From a bacterium (GTDB taxonomy: Bacteria; Myxococcota_A; UBA9160; UBA4427): DNA of 64,000 bases. Numbering within the stretch: the first letter of the stretch is position 1; each line of letters starts with the position of its first letter. A program made the translations under genes and the position numbers. Shown here piece after piece: positions 8,356-14,936 of the stretch. Where the stretch lies: the NCBI GenBank assembly GCA_024742285.1, contig JANSYR010000002.1, positions 124,001 to 188,000 on the forward strand. The letters run 5' to 3'. The notes under the pieces are model-generated. The model saw only the letters and a program-made list of their open reading frames with translations, ran no database searches and had not been told where the DNA came from.

Positions 8356-8597
8356 TAGGCGCTCCTCTTGTATGTGTTGGCTTCCATTCCGAGGAGCCTC
8401 TCGGCCGCGATCCGGTTCCGGGGCTGCGGTTGCGCTTGTCCTGTCTCCCAGCGACACACGACGTTCGGTCCTGAAAGGCGGAGCGCCGTCGCTAGCTCGA
8501 ACTGGCTCATGCCCGCGCGTAGCCGCGCCGCCCGCAGCCGGTCGCCCCAGCTCAAAACCTCGCCCGAGCCGTCGCAGTAGGGGCACGGCGCGCTCAT
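8355..8597 (-). CDS. XRE-family helix-turn-helix protein with N-terminal CPYC zinc knuckle
   Basis: An 80-aa protein. It opens with APCPYCDGSGEV, a CxxC pair typical of a zinc knuckle, then an XRE-type DNA-binding domain: SWGDRLRAARLRAGMSQFEL, TALRLSGPNVVCRWETGQ. The ATG is preceded by GAGGGCGG. It lies inside the leftward early operon and may tune it or compete at the operators. The CxxC could also pair with two more Cys of a partner, as only three Cys are present. Role inferred. Confidence 0.75.
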   Translation of the reverse strand: MSAPCPYCDGSGEVLSWGDRLRAARLRAGMSQFELATALRLSGPNVVCRWETGQAQPQPRNRIAAERLLGMEANTYKRSA

Positions 8598-8668
8598 TGA
8601 TCCGCCCTCAGCCGCAGCAGCGCGCGGCAGATCACGACGCACACGATCACGACGACGAGCGACTTCAC
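8594..8668 (-). CDS. Possible 24-aa single-helix membrane peptide
   Basis: A GTG-started micro-ORF reads VKSLVVVIVCVVICRALLRL then RADQ. It is one uninterrupted hydrophobic helix with a positive tail, and its stop overlaps the ATG of the regulator at 8597 (ATGA). It fills an otherwise empty 90-nt gap in a tightly packed operon. Small membrane peptides are common in phages, but this could be chance; there is no clear ribosome site. Confidence 0.35.
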   Translation of the reverse strand: MKSLVVVIVCVVICRALLRLRADQ

Positions 8669-8684
8669 GAGTCGACGCGCGCCA

Positions 8685-8954
8685 TCAGAACGGCGCCTCC
8701 GCGCTGGTCATGTTCTCCAGCGCCCACTCGGACAGGAAGTGCAGCAGCGCCCCCGAATCGGTGAACGCCCACCGCTTGGAGCCGTGTCCGCGCGTCGTGT
8801 GGTACGCCGTCTCGGTGACGACGACGCCGTTCGCGACCTGCTCGATCGACAGGCTGCGCTGCGTGATCTCGCCGGCCGGAACGTCGGCAGGCTCGGCGCC
8901 GGTGTTCATCTCCATCATGGGGACGCCACCTCCGAAGTGCATTCCCTCGACCAT
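8685..8954 (-). CDS. Early-operon phage protein, unknown function
   Basis: An 89-aa protein. The N-terminal third is Met/Gly-rich (MVEGMHFGGGVPMMEMNTG) and the rest is a compact alpha/beta stretch ending FLSEWALENMTSAEAPF. The ATG shares a base with the TGA of the upstream gene (TGATG), so translation is coupled. No family recognised. Confidence 0.65.
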   Translation of the reverse strand: MVEGMHFGGGVPMMEMNTGAEPADVPAGEITQRSLSIEQVANGVVVTETAYHTTRGHGSKRWAFTDSGALLHFLSEWALENMTSAEAPF

Positions 8955-9676
8955 CACCGCCCCCTCGCCGACACGGTCGTCGTCGCCTTCACGCGCACGC
9001 CGGGGACGTTCATCGACTCGCCCACCGACCGGGCCAGCGCGTTCAGCGCCTTCTCGTTCGGCAGTAGGTACTGGAGCAGGTGCTCGTTCTGGGCCGCGGC
9101 CTTCACGAGCTCGGCGAGGTCGACCACCTCGGCCGAGTACCGCTTGACCGTGGACACGCCCTCGGCCTTCGGCTTCGCGGGGGCGGGTGCCGCGGGCGGG
9201 GGAACGATCGGGGCGTCGACGATCGCCTCGGCTTCGGCGGTGTCACCTCGAGCTTCCGCCTCCGCCGCTTCCTGGAGCCGGCGCTCCTCTTCCTGCTTCC
9301 GGGCCTCTTCCTGCCGGCGGCGCTCTTCCTCGCGGGCCCGGCGTTCCTCGGCCTCGATGAAGTCGCCCATCTTCCGCTTCACGAGCGACTCGGCTTCCTC
9401 GAGCGGCGCGATCTGCTCCTTGCGAAGCTGGGTCAGTCCCTTGTGGGCGTCGTTCGCGCGCTGGATGTGGGGCGCGAGGATCTCGATCATCTGCTTCTGG
9501 ATGCCCTTCACGCGCTTCAGGAACTCGGCGGCGCGCTCGAACGCGGCGTCGCTGTCCACGACGAGCGCCCGCGCTTGCGCGACATCGGCGTCGACCGCGG
9601 GTCGGAGCTCGGCGATCTCGGCGTCGGGTCGCTGGATCACGATCTGGGAATCGGTCAGGGGTTCGGCTGCGGCCAT
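8954..9676 (-). CDS. Coiled-coil phage protein next to PD-(D/E)XK nuclease
   Basis: A 240-aa protein. Residues of about 30-135 form a long charged helix (EERRAREEERRRQEEARKQ), then a Pro/Ala linker (PIVPPPAAPAPAKPK) and a C-terminal globular part beginning STVKRYSAEVVDLAELVKAA. Proteins of this build often accompany phage single-strand annealing or nuclease genes, and the next gene upstream is a PD-(D/E)XK nuclease. A role in recombination or early DNA metabolism is inferred; no catalytic motif is present. Confidence 0.7.
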   Translation of the reverse strand: MAAAEPLTDSQIVIQRPDAEIAELRPAVDADVAQARALVVDSDAAFERAAEFLKRVKGIQKQMIEILAPHIQRANDAHKGLTQLRKEQIAPLEEAESLVKRKMGDFIEAEERRAREEERRRQEEARKQEEERRLQEAAEAEARGDTAEAEAIVDAPIVPPPAAPAPAKPKAEGVSTVKRYSAEVVDLAELVKAAAQNEHLLQYLLPNEKALNALARSVGESMNVPGVRVKATTTVSARGR

Positions 9677-9679
9677 CGT

Positions 9680-10357
9680 TCAGTCCTCCAGATGCGCCAG
9701 CCCTTGGGCCAGCCGATAGTGCGCGACGCGCAGCGCCGCGAAGAAGTTTCGACGGTCCTCGGGGTCGTCGTGCAAGAGCAGCCGCGGCTTGCCGTTCGGC
9801 TGAAGGCGGAGCGCGGCACGCTCGTCGGGCTCGATACCCACGTCGTTCGCGGCGATCGCGTAGCCGGCCGTCTGGACGCGCCACGTGGGACTCGGCTGTG
9901 CCGGCGTCTTCAGGTCGAGCAGCGTCACCCGCCCATCCGGATACATGCCGATCCGATCGATCGTGCCCGCGAAGAGGTAGGTCGAGGACGTGACCGCCAG
10001 CTCGATCTCGATCGGCTCGAACCCGGTCTCGGCCTTGAACGCAACGTAGGCCGCGACGTAGCCTCGGTAGGGTTCGGGCACGTCCTCCACGTCGAACTGC
10101 TCGTCGAGGTCGATCACATCGCAGTAGCCGTGGACGATGCGCCCGCGGAGCGACGCGTTTTCGACCACGTCGGCGCCGGCCACGCGCTTCAACTGCTCGA
10201 TGTCGGACAGCCCGCCGAGGTCGATCACCTCGGTCACGGAGGGGACGCGCTCGCCCCGGACGCGATAGCCCGACGTATCGCGCCCGGGGGAGCCCCCCGA
10301 CTGGCGATGCGGCCGCGTCCCAGTCGAAGAGTCGTCGAGGAGATCCGCGTAGTTCAC
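9680..10357 (-). CDS. PD-(D/E)XK nuclease, RecB/Cas4-like
   Basis: A 225-aa predicted nuclease. The core shows GTIDRIG (acidic motif II), VTLLDLKT (the D/E-x-K motif) and QTAGYAIA (motif IV Q-x-x-x-Y), in the order typical of the RecB-like branch of PD-(D/E)XK enzymes; an earlier LRGRIVHGYCDVID supplies the motif I His/Asp region. The first 35 residues are low complexity. Such phage enzymes usually act on DNA ends during recombination. No RecT or Erf partner is recognised; the neighbouring coiled-coil and OB-like proteins are candidates. Confidence 0.85.
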   Translation of the reverse strand: MNYADLLDDSSTGTRPHRQSGGSPGRDTSGYRVRGERVPSVTEVIDLGGLSDIEQLKRVAGADVVENASLRGRIVHGYCDVIDLDEQFDVEDVPEPYRGYVAAYVAFKAETGFEPIEIELAVTSSTYLFAGTIDRIGMYPDGRVTLLDLKTPAQPSPTWRVQTAGYAIAANDVGIEPDERAALRLQPNGKPRLLLHDDPEDRRNFFAALRVAHYRLAQGLAHLED

Positions 10358-10971
10358 GACGCGGCCTTCAGCTCGGCGAGGCGCTTGTGCAGCGCCGCGA
10401 GTTCGTTGGCCTGCTCGTCGTCAACGTCCGGGGACTCGGAACCGAATCGGTCGTACTCTTCGTCGAGCGTGATCTCGCCCGACACGACGCCCTCGAGGTC
10501 GTCCGGCGGGATCTCGAACACGGTGCCGCCCTCGCGGAGCTGAATCAGGACGAGACCATCGGGGGTCGTGCCTGTGATGCGCGGGAAAAGCGGCGTGTCC
10601 TCGTGCGGCGACCTCGGCTCGGCGCTGTCCGGCTTCCGGCGCTGTCCACCCTCCGGCTGCCGGGCCCGGACGCAGTCGACCCGGTCGTCGCCGAAGTCGG
10701 TCTCGTCCTCGAACAGCTCGATTGAGCAGCCGATCCAGACGTCGACGTCCTCGGACCCCACGGCCTCGGCGATCGACGCGCAGGCCTCTTTCTTGCCCGC
10801 GAGCCAGAAGTTCGCCGTCTCCTCGAACTTGATGCAGAGCTTCGTCGAAACCTTCCCCTCTCGATTCTCCATCTGGCGGGGTTCGACGCTCGCGATCGTG
10901 AGCACCTTCGGCGCGTTGCGGAAGTCGCGGGCCTTGAAGCTCTTCGGGAACAGATCCTTGTAGTCGGGCAT
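10354..10971 (-). CDS. Conserved phage protein, possible OB-type DNA-binding partner
   Basis: A 205-aa protein with the recognisable phage pattern DYKDLFPKSFKARDF, then VLTIASVEP and WIGCSIELF, ending near DDRVDCVRAR. Proteins with this order are frequent beside phage recombination nucleases. The beta-rich first 100 residues suggest an OB or single-strand-binding type role (inference). The C-terminal half is acidic, with a helical tail LAALHKRLAELKA. It overlaps the nuclease gene by 4 nt. Confidence 0.65.
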   Translation of the reverse strand: MPDYKDLFPKSFKARDFRNAPKVLTIASVEPRQMENREGKVSTKLCIKFEETANFWLAGKKEACASIAEAVGSEDVDVWIGCSIELFEDETDFGDDRVDCVRARQPEGGQRRKPDSAEPRSPHEDTPLFPRITGTTPDGLVLIQLREGGTVFEIPPDDLEGVVSGEITLDEEYDRFGSESPDVDDEQANELAALHKRLAELKAAS

Positions 10972-10981
10972 GGGAGTTCTC

Positions 10982-11233
10982 CTAGTGGGTGAAGGTGAGG
11001 ACCGCCCAGACGAGCGATCCGAAGGCCATGACGCCGAGAATCGGGACCACCACGGCCCGGAATCCGGCCAAGATCCGGCGGTGCTTCTCGCTGCGGGCCA
11101 CTCGCTCCTGCTCCTCGATGCGCTCGGATTCGAGCGCGTAGGCGAGAGCGGCTTCGGCGGCCGGATCGAAGGTCGGGTCGATCAGCTGCCGGTAGACGTC
11201 GGCGTCGAGCTCGGGGTCGGCCCACACGCTCAC
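10982..11233 (-). CDS. Tail-anchored-type small membrane protein
   Basis: An 83-aa protein from a GTG that overlaps the upstream TGA (GTGA). The first 55 residues are acidic and helical (PAAEAALAYALESERIEEQE), then basic (KHRRILAGFR), followed by one C-terminal membrane helix, AVVVPILGVMAFGSLVWAV. Topology with the N-terminus inside is likely. Function unknown; early expression suggests a host take-over or exclusion role. Confidence 0.6.
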   Translation of the reverse strand: MSVWADPELDADVYRQLIDPTFDPAAEAALAYALESERIEEQERVARSEKHRRILAGFRAVVVPILGVMAFGSLVWAVLTFTH

Positions 11234-11748
11234 GACGCGGCCTCCCAGTCGAGGCCGATCCCGCCGCATTCGTCGCACTCTTCCTCGGCGCCGAACTTGC
11301 CGGTGCCGTTGCACTCGTCGCAGTTGGGGGCGTCGAGCTTCTGGAGCGCCCCCTCCAGGGCGTCGCGCATGAACGAGAAGGCGAGGCGGAGCTGATCCAG
11401 GTTCGTATTCGCTACGTCGGCGTCGCGCTGTGCCCGATCGCGGTCGAAGGTCGCCCGTGCGGCCATCGCCATTGCCGCCTGCTGGGCCGTCTCCGGGTCC
11501 TCGATCGAGGCGATGCGGAGCACCTCGCGGAGCTCGTTGCGCTCCTTCGCGAGCTTCTGGATGCGGCGGCTGTCGCGGGCGAGTTCGCGCTTGAGCCGCG
11601 CTTTCTGATCCTGCGCCCGGTCGAGATCGCTCCGGAGCTCTTCCATCGCATCGTGGACGGCAGCGAGGCGGGACTCGCGCTCGTGGGCCTCGGCGCGCTG
11701 GGCGGCGTGGGAAACAGAGCCGCAGGAAACGAAATGAATGGTTGCCAT
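11230..11748 (-). CDS. Coiled-coil protein with DnaJ-type zinc ribbon; first gene of leftward operon
   Basis: A 172-aa protein, preceded by AGGGAGA and only about 20 nt after the predicted transcription start of PL. Residues of about 20-125 are a charged coiled coil. The C-terminus CDECNGTGKFGAEEECDECG repeats the CxxCxGxG pattern of the DnaJ zinc domain. It is the first product made from the repressor-controlled leftward promoter. The role is unknown; a regulatory or scaffolding function is inferred. Confidence 0.7.
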   Translation of the reverse strand: MATIHFVSCGSVSHAAQRAEAHERESRLAAVHDAMEELRSDLDRAQDQKARLKRELARDSRRIQKLAKERNELREVLRIASIEDPETAQQAAMAMAARATFDRDRAQRDADVANTNLDQLRLAFSFMRDALEGALQKLDAPNCDECNGTGKFGAEEECDECGGIGLDWEAAS

Positions 11749-11775
11749 GTCGGGTCTCCCTGAGTGGGTGACTCG

Positions 11776-11804
11776 ACTATCGGGAACTATTCCCGTTTAT
11801 GCAA
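11776..11804 (-). promoter_or_regulatory. Leftward early promoter PL with operator in the spacer
   Basis: On the minus strand -35 TTGCAT (11804-11799) and -10 GATAGT (11781-11776) are separated by exactly 17 bp. The spacer carries the perfect palindrome CGGGAACTATTCCCG (11781-11795), identical to that at 12473-12487. Binding of a repressor there would block polymerase. Transcription would start near 11769, just upstream of the gene beginning at 11748. Confidence 0.72.
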
Positions 11805-11813
11805 GCTTTTTTT

Positions 11814-11828
11814 CGGAATTATTTCCCG
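11814..11828. promoter_or_regulatory. Second, imperfect operator at the left
   Basis: CGGAATTATTTCCCG matches the palindrome of PL in 11 of 15 positions and lies 33 bp (about three helical turns) from it, at the 3' end of the repressor gene. The spacing allows cooperative binding of repressor dimers. Assignment rests on sequence similarity alone. Confidence 0.5.
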
Positions 11829-12400
11829 GTTTCTGATTCCTGCTGTGATTTCGCGGGCTTCTCTTGCCGGCGCCACCACTGGAGCACTCGGTTATGGGCG
11901 CGCGATGCGGCCTCTTCGCCGGTGCTCGCGGTGCGGATGTCATCGAACAGCTTCCAGAGGAGTGCCCAGCTGCCGTCCTGGGCTTCCTTCGACAGGTTCA
12001 GCGCCCTAACTGTCTGCCGCACCTCAGCGAGGGTTAGGGAGCGGCCTAACGCTCGAGCGAGGTACTCGCCGCGATCGGCCTCCGGGACCTTGCCTGCCTC
12101 GTAGTCTTCCGCGACGAGGCGCTCCGGAAGCGTTCCAAGCGACGAGGCGATCGCTTCGATCATGTCGTGGTGCCATCGAGTCTTGCCGGTTCGCGCCGCT
12201 CGGATCTGATCGGAGACCTGTGTCTGGAACGCCTTGCCGGTCGAGGGGTGGCCCGCCTGCTCTGCGTCGAGGCGATACGCTACACGCCGCGCGAGCTCCA
12301 TCCAGGTCACTTTCGGTCCGCCGTCCTCGCGGGATCGGGCGTCCGCCCGCAAGCGAGCGGTCTCTACGTTCTGGCTGATCGTCTTCCCGAGGGATCCCAT
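11819..12400 (-). CDS. Prophage repressor candidate (CI-like, without LexA-type peptidase)
   Basis: A 193-aa protein transcribed leftward from the operator region, divergent to the Cro-like gene. The first 95 residues look like a DNA-binding module (TWMELARRVAYRLDAEQAG, TQVSDQIRAARTGKTRW, MIEAIASSLGTLPERLV) of XRE type with an insertion. The C-terminus ends in Trp-rich and basic helices (LQWWRRQEKPAKSQ). There is no Ser-Lys peptidase domain, so induction cannot follow the lambda CI/RecA route and would need an antirepressor or another signal. The start has no good ribosome site; leaderless or weak translation would suit a repressor. Identity as repressor is inferred from position. Confidence 0.65.
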   Translation of the reverse strand: MGSLGKTISQNVETARLRADARSREDGGPKVTWMELARRVAYRLDAEQAGHPSTGKAFQTQVSDQIRAARTGKTRWHHDMIEAIASSLGTLPERLVAEDYEAGKVPEADRGEYLARALGRSLTLAEVRQTVRALNLSKEAQDGSWALLWKLFDDIRTASTGEEAASRAHNRVLQWWRRQEKPAKSQQESETGK

Positions 12401-12439
12401 CCGGGAAAATCTACCGGTTTCCGGGTAGATAGAGGTATC

Positions 12440-12453
12440 GGGAAAAATTTCCC
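12440..12453. promoter_or_regulatory. Additional operator-like palindrome between repressor and Cro
   Basis: GGGAAAAATTTCCC has 6-bp arms GGGAAA/TTTCCC, related to the GGGAA-n-TTCCC arms of the main operators. It lies 33 bp from the main right operator, measured from start to start, mirroring the left pair. A separate 7-bp inverted repeat (ATCTACC at 12409-12415, GGTAGAT at 12424-12430) lies in the repressor leader. Confidence 0.5.
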
Positions 12454-12464
12454 CTAAAATGCCA

Positions 12465-12493
12465 TTGACTGTCGGGAACTATTCCCGAAATAT
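12465..12493 (+). promoter_or_regulatory. Rightward early promoter PR with operator in the spacer
   Basis: -35 TTGACT (12465-12470) and a weaker -10 AAATAT (12488-12493) are 17 bp apart. The spacer ends with the perfect palindrome CGGGAACTATTCCCG (12473-12487), the same 15-mer as in PL. Start of transcription would fall near 12500, at the ATG of the Cro-like gene at 12501. Confidence 0.65.
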
Positions 12494-12500
12494 GGCGAGC

Positions 12501-12785
12501 ATGCCGAAGCGAATCCGACCCGGGGAACGAGTGCGGCGATGGCGACTTAGCCAAGAGCCCAAGATGACTCAAGCCGAGCTCGGCAAGCGCATTGGGCTGA
12601 GCGGCGATGCGATCCGTCACTTTGAGAAAACCGGAAAGACGATCGCGTTCCCTGCGAAGGTCGCGTTATGCGCGCTCATGGAGTGCCCTCCGGACTGGAT
12701 CTTTGACAGCGACGAGCTGACTGTCGCGCGAGAGGTGCATCGACTCTTCGTCGTCAACGAAGAAGCCGGGGGAGCGGCCGCGTGA
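12501..12785 (+). CDS. Cro/CI-type helix-turn-helix regulator
   Basis: A 94-aa protein with an XRE domain: TQAELGKRIGLSGDAIRHFE, then ALMECPPDWIF and a C-terminal helical tail. It is the first gene rightward of the operator region and so the Cro counterpart of the leftward repressor. An in-frame ATG at 12492 lies inside the predicted -10 region, so the ATG at 12501 is preferred; its mRNA would then be leaderless or nearly so. It ends 9 nt from the convergent membrane gene. Confidence 0.78.
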   Translation: MPKRIRPGERVRRWRLSQEPKMTQAELGKRIGLSGDAIRHFEKTGKTIAFPAKVALCALMECPPDWIFDSDELTVAREVHRLFVVNEEAGGAAA

Positions 12786-12793
12786 GGCGGCCG

Positions 12794-13345
12794 CTAGTAG
12801 CCGCAGGCCTCGCGCCCGATGTATCGATCGAGGCATGCCGCGAAGTCGTCGCGCTGTCTCTCGACTTCGAGGAGTCTCAGTTCAGCAGTGTCGGCGCGCT
12901 GGCTTTGCGTGAGTCCCCAGAAGAACACAGCGACGGCGAAAACCAGAGCGAGCGTGAACGGTGCCCACGCGTCGCGCGAGATGGTGATCCCGCTCTGTTG
13001 GCGGTCGTCGTGTCCGTCTGCGGGCACGGAAGGCCGAGCGGCTCCGGCTACCACCTCGCCGGATTCCATCGATATCGCCGCTCGCTCGTGCTTTCGGATC
13101 GCCCATGCGGCCACGAGCCCGACGCCCAGCCAAAAGCCGGCCACGACCATTCGTTCGCCGCTCGCGTAGTCGGCGTCGCTTTCCGCGAAGGCCACCACAC
13201 GGATGCCCATCGCGATGCAGTTCAGCGCGAGCCACATCGCGAGCACCGTGAACCAGCCCAAGTCGTACCTCCGTCTGGCCCATCCGGTCAGAGCCACGGG
13301 GCCGAACAGGGCGGCGAACGTGACCGCGGCTTCCGTATTCGTCAT
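12794..13345 (-). CDS. Multi-pass membrane protein, possible lysogeny (exclusion) gene
   Basis: A 183-aa protein with GGAGGTGCGA before its ATG. About four membrane helices are visible: TFAALFGPVALTGW, LGWFTVLAMWLALNCIAMG, MVVAGFWLGVGLVAAWAI and FTLALVFAVAVFFWGL, followed by a helical tail ELRLLEVERQRDDF. It is transcribed against the rightward lytic operon, between Cro and the CII-like gene, a position where phages often keep lysogenic or superinfection-exclusion genes. That role is inference; no family is recognised. Confidence 0.62.
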   Translation of the reverse strand: MTNTEAAVTFAALFGPVALTGWARRRYDLGWFTVLAMWLALNCIAMGIRVVAFAESDADYASGERMVVAGFWLGVGLVAAWAIRKHERAAISMESGEVVAGAARPSVPADGHDDRQQSGITISRDAWAPFTLALVFAVAVFFWGLTQSQRADTAELRLLEVERQRDDFAACLDRYIGREACGY

Positions 13346-13390
13346 TCGCACCTCCGGGGAATTCAGCTTGCCCCGCGAGTATCCGCCACC

Positions 13391-13454
13391 ACCCGCCACG
13401 ACCGCCTTCGCCTCGTCTTCACCCCCCGCCACGATTCCCCGACCCGTGGCGGGT
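13391..13454. repeat. Three copies of CCCGCCACG around the CII-like gene promoter
   Basis: CCCGCCACGA occurs in direct orientation at 13392-13401 and 13425-13434, and inverted as CGTGGCGGG at 13445-13453. The last two form a stem-loop or dyad operator with an 11-bp centre. The cluster lies in the 139-bp divergent gap between the membrane gene and the CII-like gene, suggesting a regulator-binding region. Confidence 0.45.
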
Positions 13455-13484
13455 GTGCCGTTTCCACCCCCCAGGAGACTCCCC

Positions 13485-13847
13485 ATGGAACGAGAGATCG
13501 AGGAGGTGGCGTCTCGCGCCGCCGCCCGCGAGGTCAGCCTCGCGCGCATCATCGACCGCGTCCGCCCCGAATGGTGGCCGCGCTGGACGCCGGCCAATGC
13601 GAAACGCCGGCTTTCCAATCAGCTGAACCCGCGAGACGCGCAGACGCCGCTTCAGGCGCGCGTGTGGTTCGAGGTGCTCGCGGACACGGGCGACGACGAA
13701 ATGCTCGATCAGGCGATCGAAGCGCACCGCCGCGGCACCGCCGCGCGCATGAAACGGGATCACGACCGGCTGACCGCCGAGCTCGACCAGGAGCGCCGCC
13801 GGCCGCGGCTCGTGCGTCCCGGCGGGCGCGTCGCCGACACCGGCTGA
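13485..13847 (+). CDS. CII-like phage regulatory protein
   Basis: A 120-aa protein with GGAG 8 nt before the ATG. The core PEWWPRWTPANAKRRLSNQLN, then PRDAQTPLQARVWFEVLADTGDDE, resembles the phage CII-type regulatory family, in which a K-L-x-P-x-D segment precedes a T-G-D helix. The C-terminus is charged and basic. It opens the rightward operon that leads to replication genes. Identity is from motif resemblance and position. Confidence 0.6.
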   Translation: MEREIEEVASRAAAREVSLARIIDRVRPEWWPRWTPANAKRRLSNQLNPRDAQTPLQARVWFEVLADTGDDEMLDQAIEAHRRGTAARMKRDHDRLTAELDQERRRPRLVRPGGRVADTG

Positions 13848-13883
13848 CCGACTGTGCCCCGACTCTCTGAGGAGGCCTTCGCC

Positions 13884-14318
13884 ATGCGCTGCATGCACGA
13901 GAACACGGACGACACAGCGATCCGCCGCTTCCGGTATTCGGGTGGCTCGTACTTCGCTCTCCAGTGTCCCGACTGCCTTCGAAGGGTGGGGCGGAAGCTC
14001 GAGGCGAGCGAGCTCGATGTGCATCCCCGGGAGATCCGGTGGGCCGAGAAGAAGCGCGGGAAGACCGGCCTCGGCGGCAACGGGAACTCGAAGCGCCTGA
14101 ACTACGAGGCGCGCTTCAGGCAGTCCGATTGGAAACGGCTTCGGGCGCGCGTCCTGGACCGAGACGACTTCACGTGCCGCAACTGCGGCGAGGCCGCGGA
14201 TCAGGTCCACCACCTGACCTACGAGCGGTTCTGGAAGGAGCGTCTCTCCGACCTCGCTGCATCGTGCGCGGAGTGCAACCAGGCGGAGCGGCAGCAGAGG
14301 ATTGCGGGCGGCGCGTAG
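13884..14318 (+). CDS. HNH-family endonuclease
   Basis: A 144-aa protein. Residues of about 85-145 hold the HNH core: RARVLDRDDFTCRNCG, then DQVHHLTYERFW and SCAECN, giving Cys-x2-Cys, the central His pair and a second Cys-x2-Cys. The N-terminal region has an extra CPDC pair. The ATG at 13884 follows GAGGAGG by 8 nt and is preferred to the upstream GTG at 13854. Phage HNH enzymes act in packaging, mobility or host DNA attack; the replication-side position does not decide which. Confidence 0.82.
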   Translation: MRCMHENTDDTAIRRFRYSGGSYFALQCPDCLRRVGRKLEASELDVHPREIRWAEKKRGKTGLGGNGNSKRLNYEARFRQSDWKRLRARVLDRDDFTCRNCGEAADQVHHLTYERFWKERLSDLAASCAECNQAERQQRIAGGA

Positions 14319-14346
14319 CAGCGCAGATTCCACGGGGGGGGTGGGG

Positions 14347-14934
14347 ATGACAGACTGGATTCAGTGGCGCGATGAGGAAGCAATCGAGGAGTGGCTCCAC
14401 CTCTACTGGTGGGAACTGGACATCTTCCGGTTCGCGATCAAACCGCCGGAAGGCCTTCGGTTCACTGGTGATGCGCACGTCGAACGTCAGCGCACGATTC
14501 GGAACGCGAGCAAGGACCATTCGGGACCGGCGCCGGCGGACCTCGTGTTCGAGCTTCCCTGCGTCGACGAAGATGACCGGGTGCGGGCCGTCGTATGGCT
14601 GATCGTCGAGCTGAAGAACCGGAAGATCGAAGCGAGTGATCTGGCGCAGGTCGCGCGGTACATGGCGGGGCTGCGCGAAGAGAAGCGCTCGAAGGAGACC
14701 TGCTACGACGAGGTCGTCTGCGGAGCGCTGATCGGTACCGGTGTGACCTGGGCCGCTGTCGATGCCGTGCGACTCGCGCCGGCCGTGACGCTGGGATCGA
14801 TCGACGTGCAGGGCTCCGATCTCGACTTCGAGATCTGGAACGAGCGCTTCGACGTCGTCGTGCCTGGGCATGACGGAATGAAGTCCGATTCCAGCCTGGG
14901 CGTGCCGCTCCGCGTCGTCAACGAGGGCGCGTAG
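14347..14934 (+). CDS. PD-(D/E)XK-like protein, possible nuclease
   Basis: A 195-aa protein starting at ATG after a G-rich site. PADLVFELP followed by VVWLIVELKNRKIEASDLAQ and VARYMAGL gives the D...E-L-K order plus a following Q-x-x-x-Y, matching the PD-(D/E)XK core. The N-terminus is Trp-rich (DWIQWRDEEAIEEWLHLYWW). It lies directly before the replication initiator (2 nt gap). Enzymatic function is inferred; it could be a non-catalytic relative. Confidence 0.6.
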   Translation: MTDWIQWRDEEAIEEWLHLYWWELDIFRFAIKPPEGLRFTGDAHVERQRTIRNASKDHSGPAPADLVFELPCVDEDDRVRAVVWLIVELKNRKIEASDLAQVARYMAGLREEKRSKETCYDEVVCGALIGTGVTWAAVDAVRLAPAVTLGSIDVQGSDLDFEIWNERFDVVVPGHDGMKSDSSLGVPLRVVNEGA

Positions 14935-14936
14935 CG

